Of a stretch of DNA of 32,236 bases, positions 1 to 7,489 are shown piece by piece (positions within the stretch are counted from its first letter, which is position 1; each line of letters opens with the position of its first letter). Both the position numbers and the translations under genes were made by a program. The stretch lies in assembly GCA_945787595.1 (NCBI GenBank), contig CALZJV010000128.1, positions 1 through 32,236 on the forward strand, in the 5' to 3' direction. Under the pieces are notes generated by a model, which saw only the letters and a program-made list of their open reading frames with translations, was not told the origin of the DNA and made no database searches. The DNA comes from an uncultured Desulfobacterales bacterium (GTDB taxonomy: Bacteria > Desulfobacterota > Desulfobacteria > Desulfobacterales > JAFDCJ01).

Positions 1-411
1 CTCGCCACGGCGGTACTCGCAGGTCAACTGTCCGCGAAACGTGGGGATTTTGACAACGCCATCGCCGGGCTTCATCGCGCGGTCCTGCTGGAAGACAACC
101 TGATTTACAACGAGCCACCCGATTGGCACGTTCCGGTCCGGCAATCACTGGGGGCGGTGCTTCTCAGCGCCGGAAGGGCCGCCGAGGCCGAAGCCATCTA
201 CTGGCAGGACCTGGAACGGAATCGGGAAAACGGCTGGTCTTTGTTTGGCTTGTTGCAGAGCCTCCGCGCCCAAGGCAAGGAAGACCAAGCCGCAGCGGTC
301 GAAAAGAGATTCCGCAAAGCCTGGAAACGGTCGGATGTGACCTTGACGGCCTCGCGTTATATGGAGGGTACCGACACTACTGTGGCAACGGCAGGCCTAC
401 CCGAAAATTGA
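1..411 (+). CDS. C-terminal part of a TPR-repeat protein (5' end outside window)
   Basis: The frame is open from the first base (CTC GCC ACG...) to TGA at 409-411, giving about 136 residues with no start inside the window that is needed. The text reads as helix-turn-helix TPR units: a repeat with GDFDNAIAGLHRAV, then PPDWHVPVRQSLGAVLLSAG and RAAEAEAIYWQDL, with the typical Ala/Gly/Leu/Tyr spacing. The PPDW...PVRQSLGAVLL section followed by an EAE-Y-DL helix is common at the end of large bacterial TPR proteins, so this is probably the tail of a scaffold protein. A partner or cellular role cannot be told from the fragment. A competing ORF at 123-416 in another frame is Arg/Gly/Pro-rich and looks like a shadow. 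Confidence 0.7.
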   Translation, partial: LATAVLAGQLSAKRGDFDNAIAGLHRAVLLEDNLIYNEPPDWHVPVRQSLGAVLLSAGRAAEAEAIYWQDLERNRENGWSLFGLLQSLRAQGKEDQAAAVEKRFRKAWKRSDVTLTASRYMEGTDTTVATAGLPEN

Positions 412-444
412 GGTAAGATGTCGGTCTAGGCCCTTATCGCGGTT

Positions 445-468
445 TTTCTGACAACATGTTGTCAGAAA
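445..468. promoter_or_regulatory. Perfect 24-bp palindrome, possible operator or terminator stem
   Basis: The 12-nt arm TTTCTGACAACA is followed immediately by its exact reverse complement TGTTGTCAGAAA, with no loop. It lies 34 bp after the stop of the TPR gene. Lack of spacer argues for a dimeric-protein binding site rather than a simple terminator. The outer T and A runs would still allow a bidirectional terminator-like transcript hairpin. The binding protein is unknown. Confidence 0.5.
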
Positions 469-514
469 CGTAAGGTTTAAGGTATTCCGCCGGATTTAGG
501 TTTCAGCAATCTTG

Positions 515-657
515 AATTTTCAAATAACAAATACCAAACAAATCACAATGACCGAGATTCAAAATCTCAAACAATTGGCGTCTGATCTTATTTGAGTTTT
601 GGGTATTGGGATTTGGAATTTATTCGTAATTTGGTGCTTGTATTTTGTTATTTCCGG
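515..657. repeat. AT-rich MITE-like intergenic repeat, copy 1
   Basis: The left edge (CAAATAACAAATACCAAAC, from about 515) is partly matched by the reverse complement of the right edge (TTGGTGCTTGTATTTT at 631-646, then GTTATTTCC). The module GGGTATTGGGATTTGGAATTT (601-621) recurs exactly in reverse complement at 4409-4429, and TTGGTGCTTGTATTTT recurs at 4695-4710. A central module resembling GATTTTGAATCTCGGTCATTG also recurs in the second copy. No transposase is encoded, so it is a non-autonomous dispersed repeat whose boundaries are approximate. Confidence 0.55.
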
Positions 658-910
658 TTTATCCTGGTTAGGCATTTGCAGTTCAAATTTATGCATTAAC
701 AACTGCCCTTCAGGGCCCACTTTTTACAAACGTCGTTTCGGAAAAAGCTTAGCGACTTTTGTCAAGAATTCTCGCGAAATGACCCATGCCTTCGGAGTAG
801 TGAACAAATTTTGTCAATTGAGAATGACCTGCCTGTAATTTTTTGCTATAAGCAAAACCTGGATTTCACAGACACACTAATTTGTGTGGAGGAACGGAAA
901 GTAAGGCGTG

Positions 911-1619
911 ATGATTATCCTAATGAATTCATCAAAAACCCTGAAGCGAACTGCGCAAGTTCTCCGTGTCGCGTCTTGCCAGGTTAATGGGCGTCAGTGA
1001 GAACCTGGCCGTATTGAATGTCAAGCGCTATAAGAAGTGGCTGAAATCTCCCGGGGGTTCCGACGCAAAACAGGCGCTATTGGCTTTTAAAGGTGATATC
1101 TATGCCGCCATGAATTCAGACCGCTACAAAATGAAGGACTTAGATTTTGCCCAAAAACATCTTCGAATTCTATCCGGTCTTTATGGTATTTTACGACCGC
1201 TCGACCTGATTCAGCCGTATCGTCTTGAAATGGCGACAAAACTGGCCACTGATAGAGGAAAAGACTTGTATCGATTTTGGGATAATCGCATCAATAGGTC
1301 TTTGAACAAAATGCTAAAAAGGGAGATGTCGGGTGTATTGGTCAATCTGGCTTCGGCTGAATATTCTAAAGCAGCAAAACCCAAGCTTCTGAAAGCGGAG
1401 GTGATCACGCCGGTTTTTAAGGAGTACCAAGATCCGTCTTATCGCGTGGTTGCCATCTATGCCAAAAAAGCAAGAGGCCTGATGTGCGACTACATTGTTC
1501 AAAACCGCATAACCCGCGTCGAAGATCTTCAATCCTTTAATTTGGATGGCTATCGATTTGCTCCGGCGTTGTCTTCCCAAAAGGATTGGGTGTATACGCG
1601 CGGCGATATAAGGGCTTAA
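911..1619 (+). pseudogene. yaaA: YaaA (DUF328) peroxide-stress protein, broken by a 5' internal deletion
   Basis: YaaA proteins (about 250 residues) limit intracellular iron damage during peroxide stress. From 966 to 1619 the frame gives a clear YaaA body: RLARLMGVSENLAVLNVKRY, LAFKGDIY, LRILSGLYGILRPLDLIQPY, INLAS-like VNLASAEY, and YAKKARGLM near the end. The family N-terminus (M-I/L-I-L-x-x-x-x-KTL) is present at ATG 911 as MIILMNSSKTL, but in a different frame. After KTL the frame-0 sequence resumes as SELRKFS, which aligns with the family's LRKLS stretch. About 25 codons (the conserved Asp/Pro/Thr-rich segment) are missing at the junction near 942 and the frame is lost. GTG 966 could theoretically restart translation but has no good ribosome site and would lack the conserved N-terminus. 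Confidence 0.85.
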
Positions 1620-1742
1620 AAATAAAGGAATAACGCGGCAATTCCTCTTTCATCCCTGGACCACATACAACCGGCAAAAAACATTGAGCGTTTTAGACTT
1701 AATCAGGATTCTTTACTTTGAATGTCGATTGAATTTTCCTGA

Positions 1743-2549
1743 TCATTCCGGATCCGGCTGCTTCCATCTGTAAGGAAGCTCTTTAATTGATCCGGGCACG
1801 GTCATGGTCTGCAAGGCTTCCAGCGCATCCAAAATGATGCGTTTGTGGCGCTTCACGTTGCCCGGCTCGCCGAACATGCTGCCGCGCGCAAACTTGACCA
1901 GCACCGCCCGGGGCGGTTTGATGTGAGCCATCCGGTCGGCCGCGTTGCCGAGGGAGATGGTGGCTATTCCCGCCTCCTCCACCAAGCGTTGAATCAGACC
2001 CACGGTCTGATGACACTTGGGTCAAACCGGCACCAGAAAGAGTGCATCGATCCGTGCCGCCTGGATGCGGGTAATAAATTTGGGGATCGTCTCTGTGACC
2101 AGGCTGACAACATCGTTAACGTAGCTGAAGCTGTAATTCGTCTCCGCCAGTTTGCCGATGATGCCGTCTTTCTCCAGGTCAATGAAGCGCTGAAGGGGAA
2201 AGACGATGTTGAAGTCCTGCTCTGCCAGGCTGTGATCGTAGTGGGCATGGGCAATGCCGAAGTCTTCCTGGCAGGCGTCTCTGGGGATTTCTCTAAAGGA
2301 TGGGTCGCCGTGAATTGATACCGTGTCAAAAGGCGGCTGGCTGTCTTTGAGGTAGAAGCCGCCGCTGGTGACCAAAGCAAAGGTCTGCTCAGACGGTCGC
2401 CCCCGGTACGGCGTCCAGGGCACGTCATCGGGGACAATAAATGGGTACTTCTTTACAATCTCCTCCATTTTGCCCGCCCGGTAATCCGGCAGGCTTTCCG
2501 CTACCCATTTTTCATAGGCAGGTTTGTACTTTTCGAGATCGATCGGCAT
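1743..2549 (-). CDS. GrdB/PrdB-family selenoprotein with a UPKC redox motif (UGA read as Sec)
   Basis: Two open stretches (2549-2025 and 2021-1743) lie in one frame, separated only by TGA at 2024-2022. Reading TGA as selenocysteine gives a 268-residue protein with U176 in PVUPKCHQTVGLIQRL, a UxxC pair equivalent to a CxxC redox site. The sequence matches the glycine/sarcosine/betaine reductase selenoprotein B family (also D-proline reductase PrdB): an FALVTSGGFYLK segment, GDPSFREIP, an AHAHYDH segment, and an FPLQRFIDLEKDGIIGKLA segment before the Sec region. Homology continues after the TGA (EEAGIATISLGNAADRMAHI), so this is not a chance ORF. It is shorter than GrdB (over 400 residues) and stands without grdA, grdC or grdE, so the substrate is unknown. 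ATG 2549 has AAAGGA upstream. It starts 25 bp after the MsrA gene, so the two are probably co-transcribed. No signal peptide is seen, suggesting a cytoplasmic protein. Confidence 0.85.
1982..2020 (-). promoter_or_regulatory. Bacterial SECIS-like hairpin after UGA of the GrdB-like gene
   Basis: On the coding strand the UGA (2024-2022) is followed 10 nt later by ATCAGACC-GTG-GGTCTGAT (2011-1993), a perfect 8-bp stem with a GUG loop. An outer helix pairs CCAAGTGT (2020-2013) with ACGCTTGG (1989-1982) using one G-U pair. Bacterial SECIS elements sit inside the coding region directly downstream of UGA and present a small G/U-containing apical loop to SelB, which fits. SelB binding is inferred. Confidence 0.75.
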
Positions 2550-2574
2550 GGGAGTTCCTTTCTTTGTCTTTTCA

Positions 2575-3432
2575 CTAATTTTTCCAATTGTTGGTAATCT
2601 GCAACAACCGCGTTTGGCCTGCGGTTGATAAGCCCAGGTTTTCTATATTTGCCGTAATCTCTTCAGGTTTCCCGTGGCCGCCGGCATACCCATTTACCCG
2701 CGCTGCAGCTGTGGAATTGACGAAATCGATGTTTCGGGAATAGATTGCCTTAAATTCAGTCATCAGTTGCCGGCGTTGGCGCAGCTGATATTTTTGATGA
2801 TAGTCTTCCGCTAAATAGAACCTGCCGAAGGGTAGAATTTCGGTTTGTATTTTTTTGTTTCTGCGACTTTCCTCGATAGCCTTGATTTCCAAGGCCAGCT
2901 TTTGCTGGGTTTCATCGTGATAATATATTGCCGACATGTACTGACGACTCCAGGCGCGGTGGGTGGGGTCATGTTCATGCCAAAAAATATCTAAAAGCTG
3001 TTGGTATGATATGCGGGTCGGGTCGAAATCGATCTGGAGCGTTTCGCTGTGATCTCCAATGCTGCGATAGGTAGGATTTTCTTTCTGGCCGCCCGAATAT
3101 CCGACTCGGGTTCTAACGACACCGTCTAGACTCCCGAACCGGGAGTCCGGTCCCCAAAATCAGCCCAATGCAAATGTAGCCGTACTTGTCTCAGCCGGTG
3201 CTGCGGCATCTATGGGTGGTATCCTGGTTTTAATGTTTGATTTTGCTGATTCCATTTTCTTTCCTTCCTTAATTTCCGCCGTCGGCGCAGAATCTGCGCC
3301 GCTATGATCACAGGCGCTGATCCCAAGGCCCATACCAATAGCCGACAAACCGACCAGTTTCATCAGACAGCGCCGGGACATGTAGGTATAGATTTCGGTC
3401 TTTTGATCGCCGTTTGCATTTATACATTTCAT
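2575..3432 (-). CDS. msrA: Exported peptide-methionine (S)-S-oxide reductase with selenocysteine in the active site (UGA read as Sec)
   Basis: MsrA repairs methionine-S-sulfoxide. The frame is open from ATG 3432 to TAG 2577-2575 except for TGA at 3162-3160, which lies exactly where the catalytic Cys of the family GCFWG motif belongs: ATFALG-U-FWGPDSRFG. After it the MsrA core continues: VGYSGG, HSETLQIDFDP, FWHEHDPTHRAW, MSAIYYHDETQ, FYLAEDYHQKY. With Sec the protein has 285 residues (268 if it starts at ATG 3381). The N-terminus from residue 18 reads MSRRCLMKLVGLSAIGMGLG followed by ISAC, a twin-arginine-like motif plus lipobox, then a flexible linker, so an exported lipoprotein is predicted. 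There is no Cys after the Sec, so no internal resolving thiol. This matches known Sec-type MsrAs and implies an external reductant. Neither start has a strong Shine-Dalgarno sequence. The GrdB-like selenoprotein gene follows after 25 bp. Confidence 0.88.
3121..3151 (-). promoter_or_regulatory. Bacterial SECIS-like hairpin after UGA of msrA
   Basis: On the coding strand, 12 nt after UGA (3162-3160), GACTCCCG-GTT-CGGGAGTC (3147-3129) forms a perfect 8-bp stem with a GUU loop. An outer ACCG/CGGT pairing (3151-3148 with 3124-3121) extends it across a TAGA bulge. Stem length, loop size and distance from UGA are nearly identical to the hairpin in the neighbouring selenoprotein gene, which supports a shared SelB recognition element. 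Confidence 0.75.
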
Positions 3433-3448
3433 TTTTAACTAAACTGAC

Positions 3449-3634
3449 GGGTTCCAGGTTCAGGGTTTAAAGGTTACAACCGATGGATACTGCTCCCAAT
3501 ATTATTCAAAATCTCGAATTCCCCTCATAACTCATTAAATACAATGGATTTATAACCCGATAAGGACACGATCCTTTTAATACGAGCTGTCTGGGTTTCT
3601 TAACCCGGAACGTTGAACCCAGAACCGTTCAACC
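3449..3634. repeat. Imperfect inverted repeat flanking the msrA 5' region
   Basis: GGGTTCCAGGTTCAGGGTTT (from 3449) is imperfectly complementary to the AACCCGGAAC / GTTGAACCCAGAAC stretch at 3602-3634, about 150 bp away. GGTTC/GAACC-rich units of this kind are common in intergenic spaces of such genomes. No coding capacity is seen between the arms. It separates msrA from the rubrerythrin-like gene and may include a promoter that I cannot pick out. Confidence 0.4.
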
Positions 3635-3650
3635 TAGGTAATATGGATCG

Positions 3651-4154
3651 TCATTCCATATCAAATTCTTTGATATCAAACCAATAACCCGTTTTGCTCA
3701 GGTAATCCAGCTCGAACTGAACCGCTTTTATATGATTATTTTCTATTTCTAAAAACCGCTCAAACAGTGCACGACCTTCGGCTGGCAGCTCATTGACCAT
3801 CTTCTGGTAAAAATCACTGGTTTCGATTTCCATTTTTAGCGCCTTGCTTAACATTTGACGTCTGATGCCAAGGAAATCTTTTGCCACCAGTGATTGGATT
3901 TTTTCAGCTTCCCGGTTGATGACTTCCTGGGAAGGAATTGCAGAATCAAGCCTTTCAGGTACAATTGTCCCGGTATCCTGCAACTGTTTGAGCTTATATT
4001 GAAGGTAGTCGATATGATGCTGTTCGTCCTTACACAAGGTCTCAAAGATGCGCTTGCCGGCCTCATCATCCACCGCTGCTGTCGCTTCCCGATAAATATC
4101 ACGAATCCTGGCTTCATACTCTAAAGCTGTCTTAATCGCTTTTTCGATGGTCAT
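3651..4154 (-). CDS. Rubrerythrin-like ferritin-fold diiron protein
   Basis: A 167-residue four-helix-bundle protein with the spaced carboxylate/His pattern of erythrin proteins: ALEYEARIRDIYREA (helix 1), LCKDEQHHIDYLQYKL (helix 2), ALKMEIETSDFYQKM (helix 3) and FLEIENNHIKAVQFELDYL (helix 4). E and E-x-x-H residues occur in each helix, as needed to bind two irons. There is no C-terminal rubredoxin domain (no CxxC pair), so electrons must come from a partner. Proteins of this kind reduce peroxide or handle iron in anaerobes. Its position upstream of the Sec-MsrA gene on the same strand fits an oxidative-defence cluster. ATG 4154 is preceded by AAGGAG at good spacing. The C-terminus (GYWFDIKEF) is typical of the subfamily. 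Confidence 0.85.
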   Translation of the reverse strand: MTIEKAIKTALEYEARIRDIYREATAAVDDEAGKRIFETLCKDEQHHIDYLQYKLKQLQDTGTIVPERLDSAIPSQEVINREAEKIQSLVAKDFLGIRRQMLSKALKMEIETSDFYQKMVNELPAEGRALFERFLEIENNHIKAVQFELDYLSKTGYWFDIKEFDME

Positions 4155-4904
4155 GTTATCTCCTTATTCTCTAAAGGCGTTTGCGTGGCGCGGAGGTTTC
4201 GCTTGATTGGCAATTGATAGCGTTTCTACAATTGCCGATGAGACCCATTCTCCATAATTGAGGACAAAAGGCCATTGCTGTTATCAACTCGGTTTATAAC
4301 ATAATAATAAACTTAGTCATAATCAACACACAAGGGAAACAGGGTAACGTCAAAGTCAATTCCAGCTGATTCAGAAGGAGGCGATTTTCTTTTCCGGTGA
4401 CGGTATTAAAATTCCAAATCCCAATACCCAAATTACAAATAATATCCAAATCCGAAAATCCAATTTCCGAAACATACTGATCCGTTTATTGATGTTTTAC
4501 GACTAATCTGACTGTTTTGAATTTTGAATTTCGGTCATTGGGATTTGTTTGAGCCCGCCCTGGCCTCCGGCTCGTAGATCCTACGCCTCGGAGAGCGCGA
4601 CTTGATGGGCATAAACCATTATCCGTAGCGAACTTTCGGTTAGTGTTAACAAATACTATCGGCGTTCATCCGGTCTGGGCCAGGGATTTGCTTTTTGGTG
4701 CTTGTATTTTTCATGACTCTAACAAATCAAATAACTTACGTAAACCAAATTAGTTGTCTGTATAAATAACGCGGCCCAGCCAAAGGGACTTTTCAATCTG
4801 CCGCCTCAAAATTATATTACCGCTTGCTGCAATTATTATTCTTTACACTTTAGATGATTTTTTATAATAATGATCTAAAAAATCTGCAGGAGAGGAGTTT
4901 TCAA
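4155..4904. other. Long gene-free region with repeats upstream of AOR
   Basis: About 750 bp without a credible gene. It separates the divergent rubrerythrin and AOR genes, so promoters for both are expected here, but none stands out by sequence. Most of 4408-4710 is repeat copy 2. A GC-rich patch at about 4553-4605 (CCTGGCCTCCGGCTCG...) interrupts it. The strong AOR ribosome site is at 4889-4898. Confidence 0.6.
4408..4710. repeat. AT-rich MITE-like intergenic repeat, copy 2 (rearranged)
   Basis: It contains in inverted order the modules seen at 515-657: AAATTCCAAATCCCAATACCC (4409-4429) is the exact reverse complement of 601-621. The stretch TTTTGAATTTTGAATTTCGG (from 4515), continuing into TCATTGGGATTTGT, resembles the inverse of the 540-575 module. 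TTGGTGCTTGTATTTT (4695-4710) matches 631-646. The GC-rich insert makes this copy longer than copy 1. No ORF of note. Confidence 0.5.
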
Positions 4905-6785
4905 ATGGAACAACATCTACCAGGCGGCTATAATGGTAAAATCCTTCGTGTAAACCTCACCAATGGGAATGTAATTACGGAGCAAATTAATGAGTCATTT
5001 TGTCGGAAATACTTGGGGGGAGCCGGGTTTATCGCCTACTACCTTTTAAGTGAGGTGGGACCCGGCATTGAGCCATTGGGACCCGAAAACAAACTCATTT
5101 TTGCGTTGGGACCCCTGACGGGAATAACCATAGGAGGCGCCGCACGCCATACGGTGGGGGCCAAATCGCCCTTGACAGGCGGCATCGCTAAATCTGAAGT
5201 CGGCGAACATTGGGGAGCTCAGTTTAAACGAGCCGGTTTTGATGCGCTCATCATCGAGGGCAAATCGGATTGTCCGGTCTATCTCTGGATTCACAACGGC
5301 AAAGCTGAGATTAAAGACGCCGCCCATCTTTGGGGCACGAAAACAAAGGAAACCCAGGAAGCCATCCGATCCGAGCTGTCTGATGCCAAAATCCGGGTTG
5401 CCATGATCGGTCCGGGGGGTGAAAACATGGTCAAATATGCCTGCCTGATGCACGGACCTTTTGATGCCGCCGGCCGCGGCGGCATGGGTGCTGTTATGGG
5501 TTCCAAGAACTTGAAGGCCGTGGCAGTAAGGGGCGATAACATGCCGCCGACAGCTAATAAGGACGGCGTAAAAAAGATGGTCGACTGGCTCAAGGCAAAC
5601 GCTGAGCTTTATAAGGCTTTCTCAGATTATGGCACAGGGTCCCCCATGGCCCGTTTTGAACAATTGGGCAACCTGCCGATCAGGAATTTTCGTGACGGCG
5701 CCTTCCCGGGCGTGGACAAGATTAACGCCGTCACCCTGAAAGAGACCATAAGTGTCGGGATGGACGGCTGCTTTGCCTGCCCGGTTCGGTGCAAAAAAAT
5801 GGTATCCTGTGAGGAGCCCTATCATGTAGACCGTGCCTACGGGGGGCCGGAGTATGAAACCATCGGGGCGTTAGGTTCGGCCTGCGGTGTCGATGATCTG
5901 AATGCCATCGCGAAGGGAAGTGAATTGTGTAATGCATATTCCCTTGACACCATCTCGACAGGCCTTAGCATCGCCTTCGCCATGGAATGTTTTGAGAACG
6001 GGTTTTTAACATCCGATAACACCGGGGGTATCGACCTGAAATTCGGAAACGCCGATGCGATGATCAAAATGATCGAGCTTATTGCCCGTCGCGAGGGTAT
6101 CGGTGATCTGCTCGCAGAAGGTTCGGCCCGGATAGCTGAAAAAATCGGCCATGGAACCGATGGGTTTGCCGTCCAAGTAAAAAAACAGGAGTTTCCGATG
6201 CATGAGCCCAGACTCAGCAAAGCACTTGGGCTGGGTTATATGGTAAATCCTCATGGTGCAGATCACATGGACAGCCTGATTGATATTTTTTACTGTGAGT
6301 TGACTGAGCAGCCCAATGTCGTTGTCGCTGACGCCCTCCCGTTAGGATTCGAACCGGCGCCATACAAAGATATCGGGCCGCGCAAGGTGGCTTTGTTCAA
6401 AGTCCTGCAAACCAAACGGTTTATCGCCGACGCCCTGGTACTTTGTCACTTCCTTCCCTACTCTTACTCCCAGTATGCAGAGCTCACAGCGGCGGTTACG
6501 GGCTGGGACACCAGCGTCATGGAGCAATACAGAACGGCTGAACGTATCCTCACGATGTGCCGGCTGTTCAACGTCCAGGAAGGATTTTCAGCAGAGGATG
6601 ACAGGCTGCCGGCCCGCTTCTTCCAGCCGACAAGAGACGGTGCTTTGGCTAACACATCCCTGGACTATGAAGAAATGGAAAAAGCAAAGCATTATTATTA
6701 CTTTCTGATGGGATGGGATGATAGGGGCAATCCGATGCCCCAGAAACTTGAAGAGCTGGGTATTGATCATTTGGCCGCCAAGTAA
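4905..6785 (+). CDS. aor: Tungsten-containing aldehyde:ferredoxin oxidoreductase
   Basis: Oxidises aldehydes to carboxylic acids with ferredoxin as acceptor (or the reverse), using a bis-pterin tungsten centre and one [4Fe-4S] cluster in the cytoplasm. At 626 residues it matches the family. The N-terminal domain has YNGKILRVNLTNG, RKYLGGAGFIAYYLL, GPLTG and VGAKSPLTGG. Cluster ligands fit the Pyrococcus pattern: C289-x2-C292-x3-C296 (CFACPVRC) and C514 in D509-A-L-V-L-C, the family D-x4-C motif that also sits near the pterin. ATG 4905 is chosen over ATG 4854 because AGGAGAGGAG lies 6-15 bases upstream and the protein then begins in line with relatives. A MoaD-like carrier gene follows 80 bp later, a usual partner. 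Substrate specificity cannot be read from sequence. All key residues appear intact. Confidence 0.93.
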   Translation: MEQHLPGGYNGKILRVNLTNGNVITEQINESFCRKYLGGAGFIAYYLLSEVGPGIEPLGPENKLIFALGPLTGITIGGAARHTVGAKSPLTGGIAKSEVGEHWGAQFKRAGFDALIIEGKSDCPVYLWIHNGKAEIKDAAHLWGTKTKETQEAIRSELSDAKIRVAMIGPGGENMVKYACLMHGPFDAAGRGGMGAVMGSKNLKAVAVRGDNMPPTANKDGVKKMVDWLKANAELYKAFSDYGTGSPMARFEQLGNLPIRNFRDGAFPGVDKINAVTLKETISVGMDGCFACPVRCKKMVSCEEPYHVDRAYGGPEYETIGALGSACGVDDLNAIAKGSELCNAYSLDTISTGLSIAFAMECFENGFLTSDNTGGIDLKFGNADAMIKMIELIARREGIGDLLAEGSARIAEKIGHGTDGFAVQVKKQEFPMHEPRLSKALGLGYMVNPHGADHMDSLIDIFYCELTEQPNVVVADALPLGFEPAPYKDIGPRKVALFKVLQTKRFIADALVLCHFLPYSYSQYAELTAAVTGWDTSVMEQYRTAERILTMCRLFNVQEGFSAEDDRLPARFFQPTRDGALANTSLDYEEMEKAKHYYYFLMGWDDRGNPMPQKLEELGIDHLAAK

Positions 6786-6865
6786 TCGGCACACATCTTC
6801 CTGTCGGTGCATCTATGGCAAAGTATACCCGGTCTGCTTCGGCGGAGAATAATTCCTATATATAA

Positions 6866-7141
6866 ATGAGTATAAAATTCAAGATACCCAAACTGTTGCA
6901 GGAGAAAACCGACGGTGCGGTGCTTATCGAGGTTCAGGGCGGCAGCGTTCAGGAGTGTATTGCAGACTTAATCCGCCGGTATCCGGACCTTGAAGGAACG
7001 ATATTGTTTGGAGAGGATAGATTATTATTAAAATGGATGGTCTATATCAACAATCAGAGCGCCCTCTCATCCAATGAATTATCATATCATGTCAAAGACG
7101 GGGATATGATTTCATTGCTGCCCATGATAGCCGGTGGCTAA
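6866..7141 (+). CDS. moaD: MoaD/ThiS-family sulfur carrier, molybdopterin synthase small subunit-like
   Basis: A 91-residue beta-grasp protein that ends in the diagnostic Gly-Gly (PMIAGG), the residue that is thiocarboxylated to donate sulfur during pterin dithiolene formation. The hydrophobic pattern VYINNQSALSSNELSYHVKDGDMISLLPMIAGG segment (in parts) fits MoaD. It directly follows the AOR gene, and MoaD paralogues next to AOR are presumed to serve tungstopterin synthesis. The gap of 80 bp and a poorly placed GGAG (6844-6847, 18 bases from ATG) suggest weak or coupled translation. ThiS is less likely given the AOR context. Confidence 0.88.
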   Translation: MSIKFKIPKLLQEKTDGAVLIEVQGGSVQECIADLIRRYPDLEGTILFGEDRLLLKWMVYINNQSALSSNELSYHVKDGDMISLLPMIAGG

Positions 7142-7489
7142 CGGTCCGAAAAAAGATTTTATTCTTGATGTTTCAGAAGAGTTCATCCTATTGAAAAAGC
7201 GCAAGGAGCTCACCGAATTAGCCGGCGCTCACAAGATATAGATTCAGAAAGCAATCCGCTACGATGACCCTCTTTTTTCCTCTTATTTGTTACAAAAAAG
7301 TAATATTTCCGTGATGATCCTGTGAATTTGTCCGCTTATTTTCTAGTCTAGTTGGTGTCCATGCAGATTTAGCGATGAGCCGTTCAGATAGATAGAGCAG
7401 CTCAAACTTAATCGAAGACTCGCGATGATTAAGTTGTTTTTAAACCCTGAAATACATATCAACACGTATATGAGAGGAAGAAACCGTAT
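7142..7489. other. Intergenic region, possible short gene remnant
   Basis: Directly after moaD, a short frame reads DFILDVSEEFILLKKRKELT, continuing to a stop near 7240. It has protein-like composition but no start codon or ribosome site and no recognisable family, so it may be debris of a former downstream gene. The remainder (7250-7470) is AT-rich with no feature I can support except the GAGAGGAAG ribosome site for the next gene. Confidence 0.4.

Larger units (their letters stand above)
412..910. other. Gene-free intergenic region with palindrome and AT-rich repeat
   Basis: No convincing gene is seen. The stretch holds a perfect 24-bp palindrome (445-468) and an AT-rich repeat element (about 515-657). 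It ends with a Shine-Dalgarno-like GGAGGAACGG (888-897) ahead of the yaaA pseudogene. A 79-codon ORF at 599-838 starts inside the repeat and has no ribosome site or recognisable protein character. Confidence 0.6.

Noticed and set aside
599..838. 79-codon plus-strand ORF
   Set aside because: It starts inside the AT-rich repeat, has no ribosome site, and its sequence looks like translated repeat and spacer.
1845..2318. 157-codon plus-strand ORF
   Set aside because: It is antisense to the GrdB-like selenoprotein gene, which has clear homology on the other strand.
3160..3432. Separate 90-residue lipoprotein ending at the TGA
   Set aside because: The ending ATFALG followed directly by FWG in the same frame is the MsrA active site, so the TGA is internal.
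4854..4904. Earlier start for AOR at ATG 4854
   Set aside because: No ribosome site, extra 17 residues without family match, and a strong site precedes ATG 4905.
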